The notes under the pieces were generated by a model. It searched no databases and was not told the origin of the DNA. It worked only from the letters and a program-made list of their open reading frames with translations. The position numbers were made by a program, and so were the translations under genes. From Alteriqipengyuania abyssalis (lineage in GTDB: Bacteria; Pseudomonadota; Alphaproteobacteria; Sphingomonadales; Sphingomonadaceae): a DNA stretch of 64,000 nt. Below, piece after piece: positions 34,952 through 44,794 of this stretch (the first letter of the stretch is position 1; each line of letters opens with the position of its first letter). The stretch is taken from assembly GCF_019857185.1 (NCBI RefSeq), contig NZ_JAHWXP010000001.1:124001-188000 (forward strand). Reading direction: 5' to 3'.

Positions 34952-35695
34952 TCAGGGAGTAGTCTTCTTCCCAACGGCGAGCAGCCGCTCGGGTTTTGCG
35001 GGAATACTTTTCTTGATGCCTAATGCCTTCTGGCCGACGATAAAAGCGCGATGGAGGAACACCTCTAGCGATGAGAGCAGTTCGGAAACCTCCTGACTGT
35101 CGGGCTCCCAGCCGCGATGCGCAGCCGCATTACCCGCATCCGTAACAACGCCGAGGATGTCCCGCTCAGTTTGCCCGATCCACCCTCCGTTGCGCAGCTC
35201 GTTCAGTTTCTCATCAAATGTCTTGGCCGGGTCGATGCCGATGACTTCGGTTGCACGGTCCAGTGCCGTTCTGAGTCCTATCGCCGTGAGGATGTGTGCC
35301 TGGTTGTCGTGCGCTACGTACATCTGGCTCAGGATATTGCGCAGCTGGGGGTCAGCCTTTTGCATGGCGTCGAACCATACCGGCTTCGTCTTGGCCTCTG
35401 GCTTCGGATAAGTTTGTATCTCCCTCGGATGCTCATACTGCTCCTGCCCCGCCGCATCGTAGTAGTGATCGGTGTCTTCGCTGTTCCAGCTGGAAGTTTC
35501 GTAGAAGACCGTCTCGCACCCTTGACATTCGAGCAGAGAGTGGTCGACACCGCCGTTGACCGAATGGCCATATTGCTTGTCCTCCCAGTCCCAAGCCTTG
35601 TAGATCGAGCCGTGGATTTCGCAGGTGCGCTCGCCATCGCAGGTGGGACAGTGCCCCTTCTTCGTTGCGTTTGTTGCTGTTGGTGTCGTGGCCAT
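34952..35695 (-). CDS. DUF4145 domain protein with zinc-ribbon-like Cys
   Basis: 247 aa. Two CxxC pairs (GHCPTCDGE and LECQGCETV) suggest zinc binding at the N-terminus. The C-terminal half, IGLRTALDRATEVIGID...NELRNGGWIGQTERDILGVVTDAGNAAAHRGWEPDSQEVSELLSSLEVFLHRAFIVG, is a DUF4145 domain. DUF4145 genes are frequent next to restriction-modification loci. Placed beside a type IIG enzyme, it may be an accessory of defence; that is inference. Confidence 0.8.
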   Translation of the reverse strand: MATTPTATNATKKGHCPTCDGERTCEIHGSIYKAWDWEDKQYGHSVNGGVDHSLLECQGCETVFYETSSWNSEDTDHYYDAAGQEQYEHPREIQTYPKPEAKTKPVWFDAMQKADPQLRNILSQMYVAHDNQAHILTAIGLRTALDRATEVIGIDPAKTFDEKLNELRNGGWIGQTERDILGVVTDAGNAAAHRGWEPDSQEVSELLSSLEVFLHRAFIVGQKALGIKKSIPAKPERLLAVGKKTTP

Positions 35696-35898
35696 AGAGC
35701 CCGATAGCGAGCACTGACGAACTTTTCCAACAGTGTGCGTGTAAGTCGGCGCATCCTAAGTCCGCTTTTTGGGTTTGGCCGCTCTAGAGCCGCCATTCTG
35801 CTTCCGGCCCACAGTCAGCCAATGGAGTTCGGTTGCGGAAAGGTCAGGAAGTGCGCCGGTTGCGGACTTTAGCAGTGACAGCAAAAACCTAGAGTAGT

Positions 35899-38800
35899 TC
35901 AGTCACCAGTGTCATCGCTTAGATCTAACCCGGGTGGAGGGGCCAGCGGCATGCGGGGCGGGGCCGTGCGCCACATGAGAGCAACTTCCTCGTCGGTCAG
36001 GCCATAGGCGCGCTCGACCATGGCAGCGAGGCTGCGCTCATGGGCCAGCAATTCGATCCGTGCCTGCCGGGCAGGCTCGGCGGTCTCGGCAAACGCTTCG
36101 CGCAGCCGACGGAGTTGGGTCGGGGTCAAGCCTTCACGTTTGGGCAGGGCGGCGCGGACCGCTGAGACAAAGCCGTCGCTGTCGAGCTTGCTGGCCTCGG
36201 AAAGGGCGGTGCTAGTAACTCTTGGGAACTCGAACCCAAGCCAGTCAGCAATGGCTCGATCCGCTTTTTCCACGATGGCGGTGTTCGTCTTAATGCACTC
36301 AACATTATCTTGGAACGCTTCCCGCTTTCCGTGTTCAAGCTGCGGAATTGGGAACTCACGGATATAAGGAATATCAAAAGCGAGCGCCTCATCCTTCTTG
36401 TGCGGGAACTTTTTGAATTGGAAATACCAGCCGATCGGTGAGTTGAGGCAGGCGACGATCCATTCATCAACGGTCGGCAGTATCAAAGCTGAGTCATTGA
36501 CCATGTATTGGCCTTGGTCAGTGCAGACTTGGGCATAGAAAGCGATGCGCCGCAAAAGGACCTTCGGGCGGTCAAAATCCTCAAAGTAGTCGACAGCATC
36601 CTGAATCTCATACCAGCGATAACTTCCGGCCTTCCGACCTGGCCATTTCGCATCCTTCTTCGGAGGCTGCCAATTAGCTGGTTTGGGTTCTAGCTGTGTT
36701 CGGAAAGACTCGAGATGCCGAAGTACGCTCGGATATTCTTCAATGTCGATACCTCGCCGAGCGAAGATCATCCAGAGCCCGTTCCACTCCGGCAGCCAGC
36801 GGCCAATGTCCTGACCGCGCAGGTAGGGCTTGATGATGTCGGCTGCTTTCGGGTCATCGCCAACAAGCTGATCGCGTGTGGCGGTGTCGATCAGAAATGC
36901 CTCATTGAAGCCCGTCTTCACGCCGTAAAGCGGACTAGCCCCGGCATATTCCTCAAGCGATACGCCGCGCTCACGAATCTTCTTGAGCAGGGCGGCTACG
37001 TCTGGCGGCTCCAGCACCCATGCTTCTTCGGTCAGGTCGGAGCGTTCGGCACGATAGGTCGCGGCGTGGACTGCTGCCGACAGACCCTCACGCGGAACAT
37101 CGTCACGCGGGATTACCGCAAGATCGTATTGCTCGGGCACAGCGTCTGCATCGGGCTTCTGCACTGCGATGACGCATGGAAAGACGTCGGCATCCGGGAA
37201 CAAATGGCGCGCGTGGCCGAAATCGGCCAGAAATTCGACCCACACATCCTCGGCGAACATCCGCCGAAGCTTCTCTGCATAGCCAGCCTTCAACCACTTG
37301 TTGGTGACGACATAGCCCATTCGCCCGCCGGGCCTGAGCAGCTTGGTCCCCTGTTCGTAGAAATAGACGTAGAGATCGGCGGTGCCGGCATAGGTGTCGA
37401 AGGCTTTCGACAGGGCGGGCTTGATCGGGGAGATTTCTTCCTGCCGGACGTAAGGCGGGTTGCCAATGACCGCATCGAACCCGCCTGACCGACCCGAAGA
37501 GGACAAGTCGCGCCATACGCCGGGGAAGGCCACTTCCCAGTGGAAGAACCGCTGTTCAGCCGCGATTGCGCGCGCCTCGCGCACTAGGCTGTCTGCCAGC
37601 GCGCGGCGGCGATCATCGGGCCTATGGCTCGGCATCAGACTGCCTTGGACCGGCTCTGGTGCATCCAAGCTTAGCTCGGTTCGCGCGTCGGCTGCGAGCA
37701 CTTCGATTTCACCGCTTGCGATCCGGCTGGGATCGCCGAAGGTTCCTTCGTGGACCAGCTTCATCGCTTCAGCCCGGTCGAACTTGCGTTCGGCTTCGCG
37801 CGCCTTGGCGACCGCGCGGTCAATCTTCGCAGATTCCTTTTCGAGCGCGACCCGCGCCTTTTCCGCCTTTGCTTCGTCGGTGCTGTCGGCCAGCGCCTTG
37901 CGCATGTCGGCGAGGCGTTTGTCACCATCCTTGCGAATGGCATCAGCCGGTTCGCGGGGTCGGCGGACATTCGTTTCCAGAACGCCCATCAGATCATCCG
38001 CCTTTGCCAGATCGAGGATCGCTTCGAGCGGAGCGCTGGCTTCGGAGACGGTGGTGAAGAGGCTTTTCGACTGGTCAACCTGAGCAATGTCGGTGTCGGT
38101 CAGCCCTTCGATCTTTTCCATCTCGCGCACGATGTTGGCGAGCGGGGCGAGGTGGCGGTTGGAAATAAGGGCACCGCGTTCTTGCATCCAGTCCATCGTC
38201 GGGCGCACCCACGCGCCAAGCACGCTGTTACCGCACCGCAAATGATGGTCGAGGAACGACAACGGCGCACCTACGGTGAAGCTGTGCAACCAGAGCGCGA
38301 CCTTGGCGAGCTCCACGGCCATCGGGTTGAGATCGACCCCGTGGACGCAGCGCTTGAGTACCATGCGGCGCACGATATGGCGGTCATCCAGCTGGTCTTC
38401 GACGATCGGCCAGTAATGCTCCCGCGCGTTGGCGACGATCCCCTCTCGCAACTCGGCAATGAGCTTCACGAGAGGAGAAGTATAATCGCCCTCGGCCATG
38501 CTTTCGGCATCGCCGACTGCGGTCAAGACCTTGTCCGAAAGCCAATCGACCAAGCTGACGAGGAAATGCCCGCTTCCCATTGCGGGGTCGACGATGCGGA
38601 GCGAAAGCAGTGCCATGGCCGGATCGTGTGCGCGAAGGTCATCACCCTTTGCGCCGCTTGCTAGAGCGGCTTCGAATGCCTCGCGCTTCTCTTCGACGAC
38701 CGGGCCGACCGTTTTTTCGATGATCAGCGATACGAGCGGTTCTGGTGTGTAATACGAACCCGAGCGGTGCCGTGCCTCGTTGTCCGAGCGCGGTCGGACG

Positions 38801-40113
38801 GTCCCGGTTTCCTCGATCTCGACACCGTATTCGAGGATCGATTCATAGATCGAGCCGAGCTGCTGAACCGAAAGGTCGCGGTAGTTGATGTAGCGAAGCC
38901 GCCCTTCTTCCTCGCGGTGTGAGAGCGGTAATATAGCCTTGGCTAGCGTCTCGTCCGACAGCTTGATGCGACTGAGTAGCGAATTGCCTTCCGCTGCGAA
39001 CAGGCCGCCGTTGTAGGGCGGAATGCCAAGATCATCGTCGCCTTCGGAAATTGCGCCGAAAATTGTCTCGAGGCGCGACCAGTAGGCAGTGCTGCGGGCG
39101 AGCTGTGCTTGCCTTTGCACATGCCGTTCCTTGATCTCCTCTCGAAGACGGGTCAGGCAATAGTCCGCGTAGGGACCGCGCTCGTCGGGGAGCAGATTCC
39201 GATCTTCGGCATAAAGCACAAACAATAGACGATAGAGAAGGAACATGGCCGCTTGGCGAACCTGCTCGGCGTAGCCATCATCGAGCGTCTCGGGGCGATC
39301 CGGGTCTGCCAACGAGATGGCAGTAATCAGTTCGGGAAAGACGGTTTCGAACACCGTATCTGCCAGATCCTTGCGGACCCTTTCCTCCCACCGGCGCGCA
39401 TCCTCGATCGCGATCAGGTGAAAGCTGCGGCCCTGCTCGCTCGGACGAAACGCTTCGCGACCAAAAATCAGCACGAACAATCGGAATGCGTAATCTGGAT
39501 CGATCGGTTCGTCGAGTAGATCCGGTTCGCATCCGGGCAGACCAAAGACCTTGCCCAGGTCAATTTCGAAGAAGTCCTCAGCGACAGAAAGAGCGTTTTG
39601 GTAGTAGAGCCGCCAGTGCCGTCCGTTAGTCAGAATGCCCCACGGCATCTTTCCATCTGCCACGACGGCAGCGCGGCGCAGATAATGCATGATTTGGGTC
39701 GACGGAACACCCTGGTCGCCTTGCCCTTCGCGATCGAGCGGGCGGTTCCAGCGCTTCGCTTCGACAAGAGCAGCGCCATGACGGAAGCGTTGCCATGGCT
39801 CGAGTGTCTTCGCCTTTTCTGCGGCGTCGCCATCGGCGAAAAGCAAGGCATCGGGAACGTCCTTGCGTCCCTTTGTCGTCATGTTCTGTTGAACGGATTT
39901 GTGTTGCCAGCCCAGCAATTCGAGCAGCGGATAAATAAGTTGGTCTTCGGTTTCTGCTTCGGTTGGCTTCTTGTGGCCTGAATGTTCATGCAGCAAATGC
40001 TGGGCGCTTTCGTAGAGCTGCTCAACTTCACTAATTTCGAGATTCTGCCACTCAGGGGATTCGGTGACCCCTTGCTTCAGCCAATCACGAGTGAACAATG
40101 CGCCTTGGAACAC
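35899..40113 (-). CDS. Type IIG/IIL-like restriction-modification protein (fused endonuclease and N6-adenine methyltransferase)
   Basis: 1404 aa. The N-terminal PD-(D/E)xK nuclease has Asp88 in KDVPDALLFADG and Glu118-x-Lys120 in ALVEAKRW. The methyltransferase has SAM motif I DPAMGSGHFLV (~507-517) and the catalytic NPPYV (~884). The C-terminal ~350 residues (KTGFNEAFLIDTATRD, ADIIKPYLRGQDIGRW, YFEDFDRPKVLLRR) are the TaqI-like target-recognition part. One polypeptide thus recognises, methylates and cuts. Length exceeds typical Eco57I (~1000 aa). PglX of BREX was considered, but no other BREX gene is nearby. It is divergent from the Gabija-like pair. Confidence 0.88.
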   Translation of the reverse strand: MFQGALFTRDWLKQGVTESPEWQNLEISEVEQLYESAQHLLHEHSGHKKPTEAETEDQLIYPLLELLGWQHKSVQQNMTTKGRKDVPDALLFADGDAAEKAKTLEPWQRFRHGAALVEAKRWNRPLDREGQGDQGVPSTQIMHYLRRAAVVADGKMPWGILTNGRHWRLYYQNALSVAEDFFEIDLGKVFGLPGCEPDLLDEPIDPDYAFRLFVLIFGREAFRPSEQGRSFHLIAIEDARRWEERVRKDLADTVFETVFPELITAISLADPDRPETLDDGYAEQVRQAAMFLLYRLLFVLYAEDRNLLPDERGPYADYCLTRLREEIKERHVQRQAQLARSTAYWSRLETIFGAISEGDDDLGIPPYNGGLFAAEGNSLLSRIKLSDETLAKAILPLSHREEEGRLRYINYRDLSVQQLGSIYESILEYGVEIEETGTVRPRSDNEARHRSGSYYTPEPLVSLIIEKTVGPVVEEKREAFEAALASGAKGDDLRAHDPAMALLSLRIVDPAMGSGHFLVSLVDWLSDKVLTAVGDAESMAEGDYTSPLVKLIAELREGIVANAREHYWPIVEDQLDDRHIVRRMVLKRCVHGVDLNPMAVELAKVALWLHSFTVGAPLSFLDHHLRCGNSVLGAWVRPTMDWMQERGALISNRHLAPLANIVREMEKIEGLTDTDIAQVDQSKSLFTTVSEASAPLEAILDLAKADDLMGVLETNVRRPREPADAIRKDGDKRLADMRKALADSTDEAKAEKARVALEKESAKIDRAVAKAREAERKFDRAEAMKLVHEGTFGDPSRIASGEIEVLAADARTELSLDAPEPVQGSLMPSHRPDDRRRALADSLVREARAIAAEQRFFHWEVAFPGVWRDLSSSGRSGGFDAVIGNPPYVRQEEISPIKPALSKAFDTYAGTADLYVYFYEQGTKLLRPGGRMGYVVTNKWLKAGYAEKLRRMFAEDVWVEFLADFGHARHLFPDADVFPCVIAVQKPDADAVPEQYDLAVIPRDDVPREGLSAAVHAATYRAERSDLTEEAWVLEPPDVAALLKKIRERGVSLEEYAGASPLYGVKTGFNEAFLIDTATRDQLVGDDPKAADIIKPYLRGQDIGRWLPEWNGLWMIFARRGIDIEEYPSVLRHLESFRTQLEPKPANWQPPKKDAKWPGRKAGSYRWYEIQDAVDYFEDFDRPKVLLRRIAFYAQVCTDQGQYMVNDSALILPTVDEWIVACLNSPIGWYFQFKKFPHKKDEALAFDIPYIREFPIPQLEHGKREAFQDNVECIKTNTAIVEKADRAIADWLGFEFPRVTSTALSEASKLDSDGFVSAVRAALPKREGLTPTQLRRLREAFAETAEPARQARIELLAHERSLAAMVERAYGLTDEEVALMWRTAPPRMPLAPPPGLDLSDDTGD

Positions 40114-40468
40114 TAAGACCCTCCATACCTTGAGTGGAGTAGCCGAACTTACATCGACTTACACCCAAACTGTGATTGTCATGCACAATGAACGACCGCG
40201 TCCCACGCCCAAGGTCTGCCTCGAAGCCCAGAGGAAAGGAGCCCGAGCGGGATATGCCACGCCTTGGACCGAAAGCGGACCGTAGCCAGGTGACCCGTTT
40301 AGCGATCAGTGCACCGCGCTCGCCGGCTGATCACGGAATTCATCAAGCCACCCGGGATCGAGTGACAGGCGATTCCGGTTCAATTCGATAGCAAACTACT
40401 CCCCCCTTGTGTCAGGATGGCCCTACAGTCACCTTCGAGATCTTCGAGCCATTTGAGATAATGACCGC
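40114..40468. promoter_or_regulatory. Divergent promoter region between the type IIG gene and the Gabija-like pair
   Basis: 355 bases with starts pointing away on both sides. A 71-codon frame (40176-40391) has no recognisable product and I do not call it. No clear operator or controller-protein box was seen. Confidence 0.45.
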
Positions 40469-42466
40469 ATGCGCCTTGAGAACATTAAGATCCGAAACTT
40501 CAGGTTGCTGCGCCGACTCTCAATCGATCTCGCCCAGGACAAAACGACGACCATTTTGGTGGGGCCGAACAATAGCGGGAAAACCTCAGTAATGGAGGCT
40601 CTCCGGCTGTTTATCGGGCAAGGAGCCGAGGCTCCTAAAATCTCCTTCCACGACCTCTCTCAGCTTCGCCACCGGGACCTGAAGCGGATCGAGCGAAAGG
40701 TTGCGGCTGAAGCTGATCCAGAAAAGAAGATTGAGCTGCTTAGGCGGCTTACACCGCGTATGCGGCTCGATCTGACCTTTTCCTATGGCGAAGATCCCGC
40801 CGACCTCGTTGCAGCCACCAAGCTTTTGATGGACCTTACGCCTGGCACAAGCAGAGTGCGCATGCGGATCGACTATCGACTGGAGAACGCGAAAAAGCTT
40901 CTCGACGAGTTTGGGGCCAGGCCTCGCAAAGACGTCTCGCTGTGCGACTATCTGAAAGAGACGTTCAGAGATCATTTCAAACGCGTTTTCTTCAAAGTGT
41001 CCCCTGACGGCAAAGAAGTGGAACAACTCGAAGACGGCAATTTGCTGAAATCCCTACTGCGCATCGACATCGTGCCCGCTCAGCGGCACGTCGATGACGA
41101 TGAGGGAAGCCGGTCCGCGAAGCTCTCAAAACTTCTCCACGATCATTACGAACGCTTCTATCGGGTCGATGACGCTGCCGGTTATCAAGCGATCGAAGAT
41201 GCACTCACGGCGAGCGCAGGCGACCTTACGGGGATGTACGGCAAAGCCTTTGGCCGTTTGACGAAGCGCCTTCAGAGTTTTGGCTATCCGCCAGGCCAAA
41301 AAGCGCCGGACCTGAGGGTACGTGCTGAACTGAGCGCAGAAACAATTTACCGTGACAATGCGCGAATATATTATGCCAGCGAACACGCCGAAAAAGAAGG
41401 AGTAATGGAGGAGTTCGAGCTGCCCGAAAAATATAACGGGCTCGGCTACAAAAACCTGATTTACATTGTCCTGCAGCTGGAGTCCTTCCGCGCTGCGATC
41501 GACGCGACGATGGGCGACAAGCCGCGCGTTCATATAATCGCGATTGAAGAACCCGAGGCGCACCTGCACCCGCAGATGCAGACGGTTTTCATCAGCGAGA
41601 TTTCGAAGGTTTTGGAAACGGACGGAGGGACGACAGCACAAGTTCTGCTCTCCACACACTCGTCCCACATGATCGCTCATTCTGAGTTCGAGCCCGTGCG
41701 CTATTTCCGCAGGGTTGGCCGTCAGGTCGTCATGCAGGACCTTTCGCAGCTACCGCTGCCACCACACAACCCCGACCTTCTCGACTTCCTGCGCCGCTAT
41801 GTTCGACTGACTCATTGCGATCTGTTTTTCGCGGACAAGGCCATCTTCGTGGAAGGCCAGGTCGAGCGGCTGCTGCTCCCAATGATGATTGAGGAGCAAG
41901 CCAAGGTGGCTGGCTGCGAGACGCTCGGAAGTCAGTATGTCAGCATTTCTGAGGTGGGCGGGGGGCACGCCCATAAGTTTAAGCCGATCATCGACTTTCT
42001 TGGCATTCCGAGCCTGATCATTACCGACCTGGACTCGGTCGATGACGGAGGAAAAAAATGCCCGGTCGCGACGGGGAAAAGCACTAGCAACGCCTGTCTC
42101 CGCAAATGGATTCCCGAGAAGGAAACCGTCGAAGAATTGCAAGCCTGCGATAATGCGGCCAAGACGCAAGGCTGCATTCGGGTTGCCTATCAGGTCACCC
42201 AGGACGGGCATTGTGGTCGTTCATTCGAGGAAGCATTCATCTACGCCAACATCACTTGGCTGACTGACAATCATGCCAAGCTCAGCACGACTAAGGCTGC
42301 CGTCAAGAAAGCGATAGACGCAGGCCTGACAGCACAAGCGTGGGAGTTGAGCGGCAAGCTCGGGAAGGTCGATTTCGCCCTCGATCTGATGGGCGCACCA
42401 GGCTGGGAGATTCCCCTCTATATTCAACAAGGCCTCCAATGGCTGGCCGAGCATCCCGCAAAATGA
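40469..42466 (+). CDS. GajA-like OLD-family ATPase with TOPRIM nuclease
   Basis: 665 aa. ABC-type ATPase with Walker A GPNNSGKT (32-39) and Walker B IIAIEEPEAHLHPQ (~355-365), then a TOPRIM domain with the metal Glu in FVEGQVERLLLPMM (~462) and Asp pair in LIITDLDSVD (~519). Class 2 OLD proteins pair with a UvrD-like helicase, as here, which is the composition of Gabija (GajA-GajB). Gabija GajA is usually shorter (~580 aa), so this is a Gabija-like relative. It nicks DNA when nucleotides are depleted by phage, by analogy. It overlaps the next gene by 4 bp. Confidence 0.87.
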   Translation: MRLENIKIRNFRLLRRLSIDLAQDKTTTILVGPNNSGKTSVMEALRLFIGQGAEAPKISFHDLSQLRHRDLKRIERKVAAEADPEKKIELLRRLTPRMRLDLTFSYGEDPADLVAATKLLMDLTPGTSRVRMRIDYRLENAKKLLDEFGARPRKDVSLCDYLKETFRDHFKRVFFKVSPDGKEVEQLEDGNLLKSLLRIDIVPAQRHVDDDEGSRSAKLSKLLHDHYERFYRVDDAAGYQAIEDALTASAGDLTGMYGKAFGRLTKRLQSFGYPPGQKAPDLRVRAELSAETIYRDNARIYYASEHAEKEGVMEEFELPEKYNGLGYKNLIYIVLQLESFRAAIDATMGDKPRVHIIAIEEPEAHLHPQMQTVFISEISKVLETDGGTTAQVLLSTHSSHMIAHSEFEPVRYFRRVGRQVVMQDLSQLPLPPHNPDLLDFLRRYVRLTHCDLFFADKAIFVEGQVERLLLPMMIEEQAKVAGCETLGSQYVSISEVGGGHAHKFKPIIDFLGIPSLIITDLDSVDDGGKKCPVATGKSTSNACLRKWIPEKETVEELQACDNAAKTQGCIRVAYQVTQDGHCGRSFEEAFIYANITWLTDNHAKLSTTKAAVKKAIDAGLTAQAWELSGKLGKVDFALDLMGAPGWEIPLYIQQGLQWLAEHPAK

Positions 42467-44139
42467 TGACGGAAGCGGACGAAAAAATCCTGGATTGTCT
42501 GCACACGCGACAGAGCTTCCTGATCGACGCCGGGGCGGGCTCGGGCAAAACATCGTCCCTCATTCGCGCTCTTGATTTCATTCGAGGACCGGACCGTTCG
42601 AGCGTTATCGGGGAAGGCCAGCGTGTGGCCTGCATTACTTTCACGAATGTAGCAAAGAATGAGATCATCGAGCGTACAGAGCACGACCCCTTGTTTGTGG
42701 TCTCAACGATCCACGACTTCTTATGGGCCTCGATCAAAAACTTTCAGAAAGAGCTGAGGCCCGCCCTTCTTGCGTTCAATGACCGGTTGCCTGCAAGCAG
42801 CCGCAGAAAGCAAGATCAGGAGGAATTGGCAGAAGCTTTAAAGACGGTACCGACGATCGCCTACTCCGATCGCGGCGCAAACTTCTTGGAAGGCCGAATT
42901 TTTCACGACGACCTTTTGGGCGTGGCTCACATTATGTTCCACGACCATCCGCTTTTATCGAAAGTGGTCGCCGCTCGATTCCCGTTCATATTTGTAGACG
43001 AATACCAGGACACTGATCCGCTGGTTGTCTCCGCCCTGTTGGATCATCTTCTTAAGACAGAGCATCCCCCGCTGATCGGTTTCTTTGGCGACAAGATGCA
43101 GAACATCTATTCGGGAGGGGTCGGCGAATTGTCGGCCGATCAGCAGGCACAGCTGGTTCAAATCAAGAAGGAGGAGAACTATCGGTGCTCCAAGGCGGTG
43201 ATCGACGTTCTCAACAAGGTCCGAACTGACATTCAGCAGGAGCCAGCGGGTGCCAATTTACCGGGGGGCGCGGTGTATGTCAGTCTCACCGGCACGGCTC
43301 CGGACGCGGACATTGCCGAACTCGCCGTCCAGAAAGCGCAGGATGTCTTCGGCTGGAGTGTACAGGGCGAGTTGAAGGTTCTATTCCTCACTCACCGCCT
43401 TATCGCCCGCAAGGCCGGATATGCCGATCTATTGGCAGCCTTCGCCAGTCGGGGAAGCTTTGCGCAAGATAAGTTTCAGAGCGGCGAAGACCCGATTGCA
43501 GCCTTCTTCCTTAAAAAAGTCGAGCCATTTATTACTGCTTGGCGTGAAGGGCGGGTGGGGCGCGCTATCAGTTCATTGAAGGAACGCCCGATCCCGATCG
43601 CGGGGGCAGCCGAGAAGGCGCGAGTGAAGGCGGCCCTAGATGACCTCATCAAACTAATTGATGCCGGAGGAACGATTGAAGCAATCTTAATGCATCTGCG
43701 GGCAGCGCAATTGGTCACACTCCTTGATGACTTGGAAGCGGCCGTGGCAGGCCCTGTGGTGGCTGCCGAGGCAGGATCGCCCGAGGCAGCGCATCAGGCC
43801 TTTCTGGATCTTCTTCTGGCGGTGCCCTATCTGGAAGTCAGTCGTTACCGCGCCGTGCTGGAAAACAGCATGCCGTTCTCAACCAAACACGGCGTGAAAG
43901 GCGATGAATTTCAGAACGTGATCGTGGTTTTGGATGACGCTGGCGCGAACTGGAACCAATACTCGTTTGGCAAGCTGCTGGCAGGAACCGACACCAGCGA
44001 AAGCCGGGAGCGGAGAACCCGCCACCTCTTCTATGTTTGTTGCTCGCGCGCCAAAGACAAGCTGATTGTGGCTGACCTCGGGGTTGGGGCCCAGGCCAAA
44101 ATCGAGGCGCTTTTCGGGGCCAGCGCGGTAGCCATGTGA
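42463..44139 (+). CDS. GajB-like UvrD/Rep-family helicase
   Basis: 558 aa from the ATG at 42463 in an ATGA overlap with the ATPase gene; the frame continues upstream but without need. Superfamily 1 motifs: Walker A GAGSGKT (24-30), Walker B VDEYQDTD (~178), motif III IGFFGDKMQNIY, and a late motif TKHGVKGDEFQNVIVV. Helicase partner of the OLD-type nuclease. The pair forms a compact anti-phage unit next to the type IIG enzyme. Confidence 0.87.
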   Translation: MMTEADEKILDCLHTRQSFLIDAGAGSGKTSSLIRALDFIRGPDRSSVIGEGQRVACITFTNVAKNEIIERTEHDPLFVVSTIHDFLWASIKNFQKELRPALLAFNDRLPASSRRKQDQEELAEALKTVPTIAYSDRGANFLEGRIFHDDLLGVAHIMFHDHPLLSKVVAARFPFIFVDEYQDTDPLVVSALLDHLLKTEHPPLIGFFGDKMQNIYSGGVGELSADQQAQLVQIKKEENYRCSKAVIDVLNKVRTDIQQEPAGANLPGGAVYVSLTGTAPDADIAELAVQKAQDVFGWSVQGELKVLFLTHRLIARKAGYADLLAAFASRGSFAQDKFQSGEDPIAAFFLKKVEPFITAWREGRVGRAISSLKERPIPIAGAAEKARVKAALDDLIKLIDAGGTIEAILMHLRAAQLVTLLDDLEAAVAGPVVAAEAGSPEAAHQAFLDLLLAVPYLEVSRYRAVLENSMPFSTKHGVKGDEFQNVIVVLDDAGANWNQYSFGKLLAGTDTSESRERRTRHLFYVCCSRAKDKLIVADLGVGAQAKIEALFGASAVAM

Positions 44140-44385
44140 TCAAGTGGCAGCGCATATTGGACAGGCCGCTAGTACGAGCCCCAGGTCATCGTTGAACTAT
44201 GCAGCGATGCGCGTGCCAACCGCGACTTCCGATTCACCAGCAGCGACGGCGTTTTGATCCTGCTCCTGCACTGCGGTCCATCGGCCCGACGGACGACCAC
44301 TTTTAAGGACGATGCGAGCCATGTCGAAAGGCTACCTAGAGGGCGCAGTACGGACTTATCTGCCTCAAATTACGCTGCCGCTGAG
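44140..44385. other. Gene-free stretch after the Gabija-like pair
   Basis: No supported gene on either strand; I see no motif that I can name. It precedes the broken 89-aa gene. Confidence 0.4.
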
Positions 44386-44526
44386 CACTTTGCCCTGTGA
44401 TCGTTCCTGCACATGTTCGGGTCAGCCCCCGATCTCGATGTGGCGTTCGAGAACGAGCAAGACCGAGAAGCAGCCTGCAACTTCATGGATCTCCTGGAGG
44501 CATCGGAGGGCGATGGCGTTAGCTGA
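44386..44526 (+). pseudogene. Remnant of the 89-aa gene (ssb module copy B)
   Basis: The frame reads HFAL, stop, SFLHMFGSAPDLDVAFENEQDREAAC and onwards, aligning with the last 47 codons of the gene at 21971-22240. The tryptophan codon TGG is TGA here, and the first half is not recognisable. It lies at the same place relative to the leader and ssb as copy A. Confidence 0.75.
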
Positions 44527-44794
44527 TTGCAGGAAAGGTCAAGTGAGCCTGCAGACCCACACCCGATACCCATCCGGCTTTAGTCGCGAACAGTCCTGAA
44601 CCAGGTCAGCTGAGGACGGCAACCCGTTCCTTTCCGGCCGTGTTGGCAGCTGCGCTGCCTGCCCGCACCACCCGTCATGAACAGGTTTCCCTTGGAGCTT
44701 TGCCCCTGCGGTGCAGTCCTCCCATGCCCTGCTTCTTCTGGATGTTCGCAAGCCGGAGATGGTCTCCGGTTTAAGGAACTGAAGGACTACCATC
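44527..44794 (+). promoter_or_regulatory. Structured ssb leader, copy B
   Basis: Closely matches the leader of copy A. The upstream hairpin is GGCAGC-TGC-GCTGCC (44645-44659), a different sequence with the same pairing at the same place as in copy A. The downstream hairpin CCGGAGA-TGG-TCTCCGG (44753-44769) is the same with a changed loop base. Confidence 0.55.

Noticed and set aside
35899-40113. BREX PglX methyltransferase
   Set aside because: The protein has its own N-terminal nuclease motif, and none of the other BREX genes is nearby; a type IIG enzyme is simpler.
40176-40391. 71-codon frame in the gap between the type IIG gene and the Gabija-like pair
   Set aside because: Basic, Pro/Arg-rich product without a recognised fold or a clear ribosome-binding site; more likely promoter sequence.
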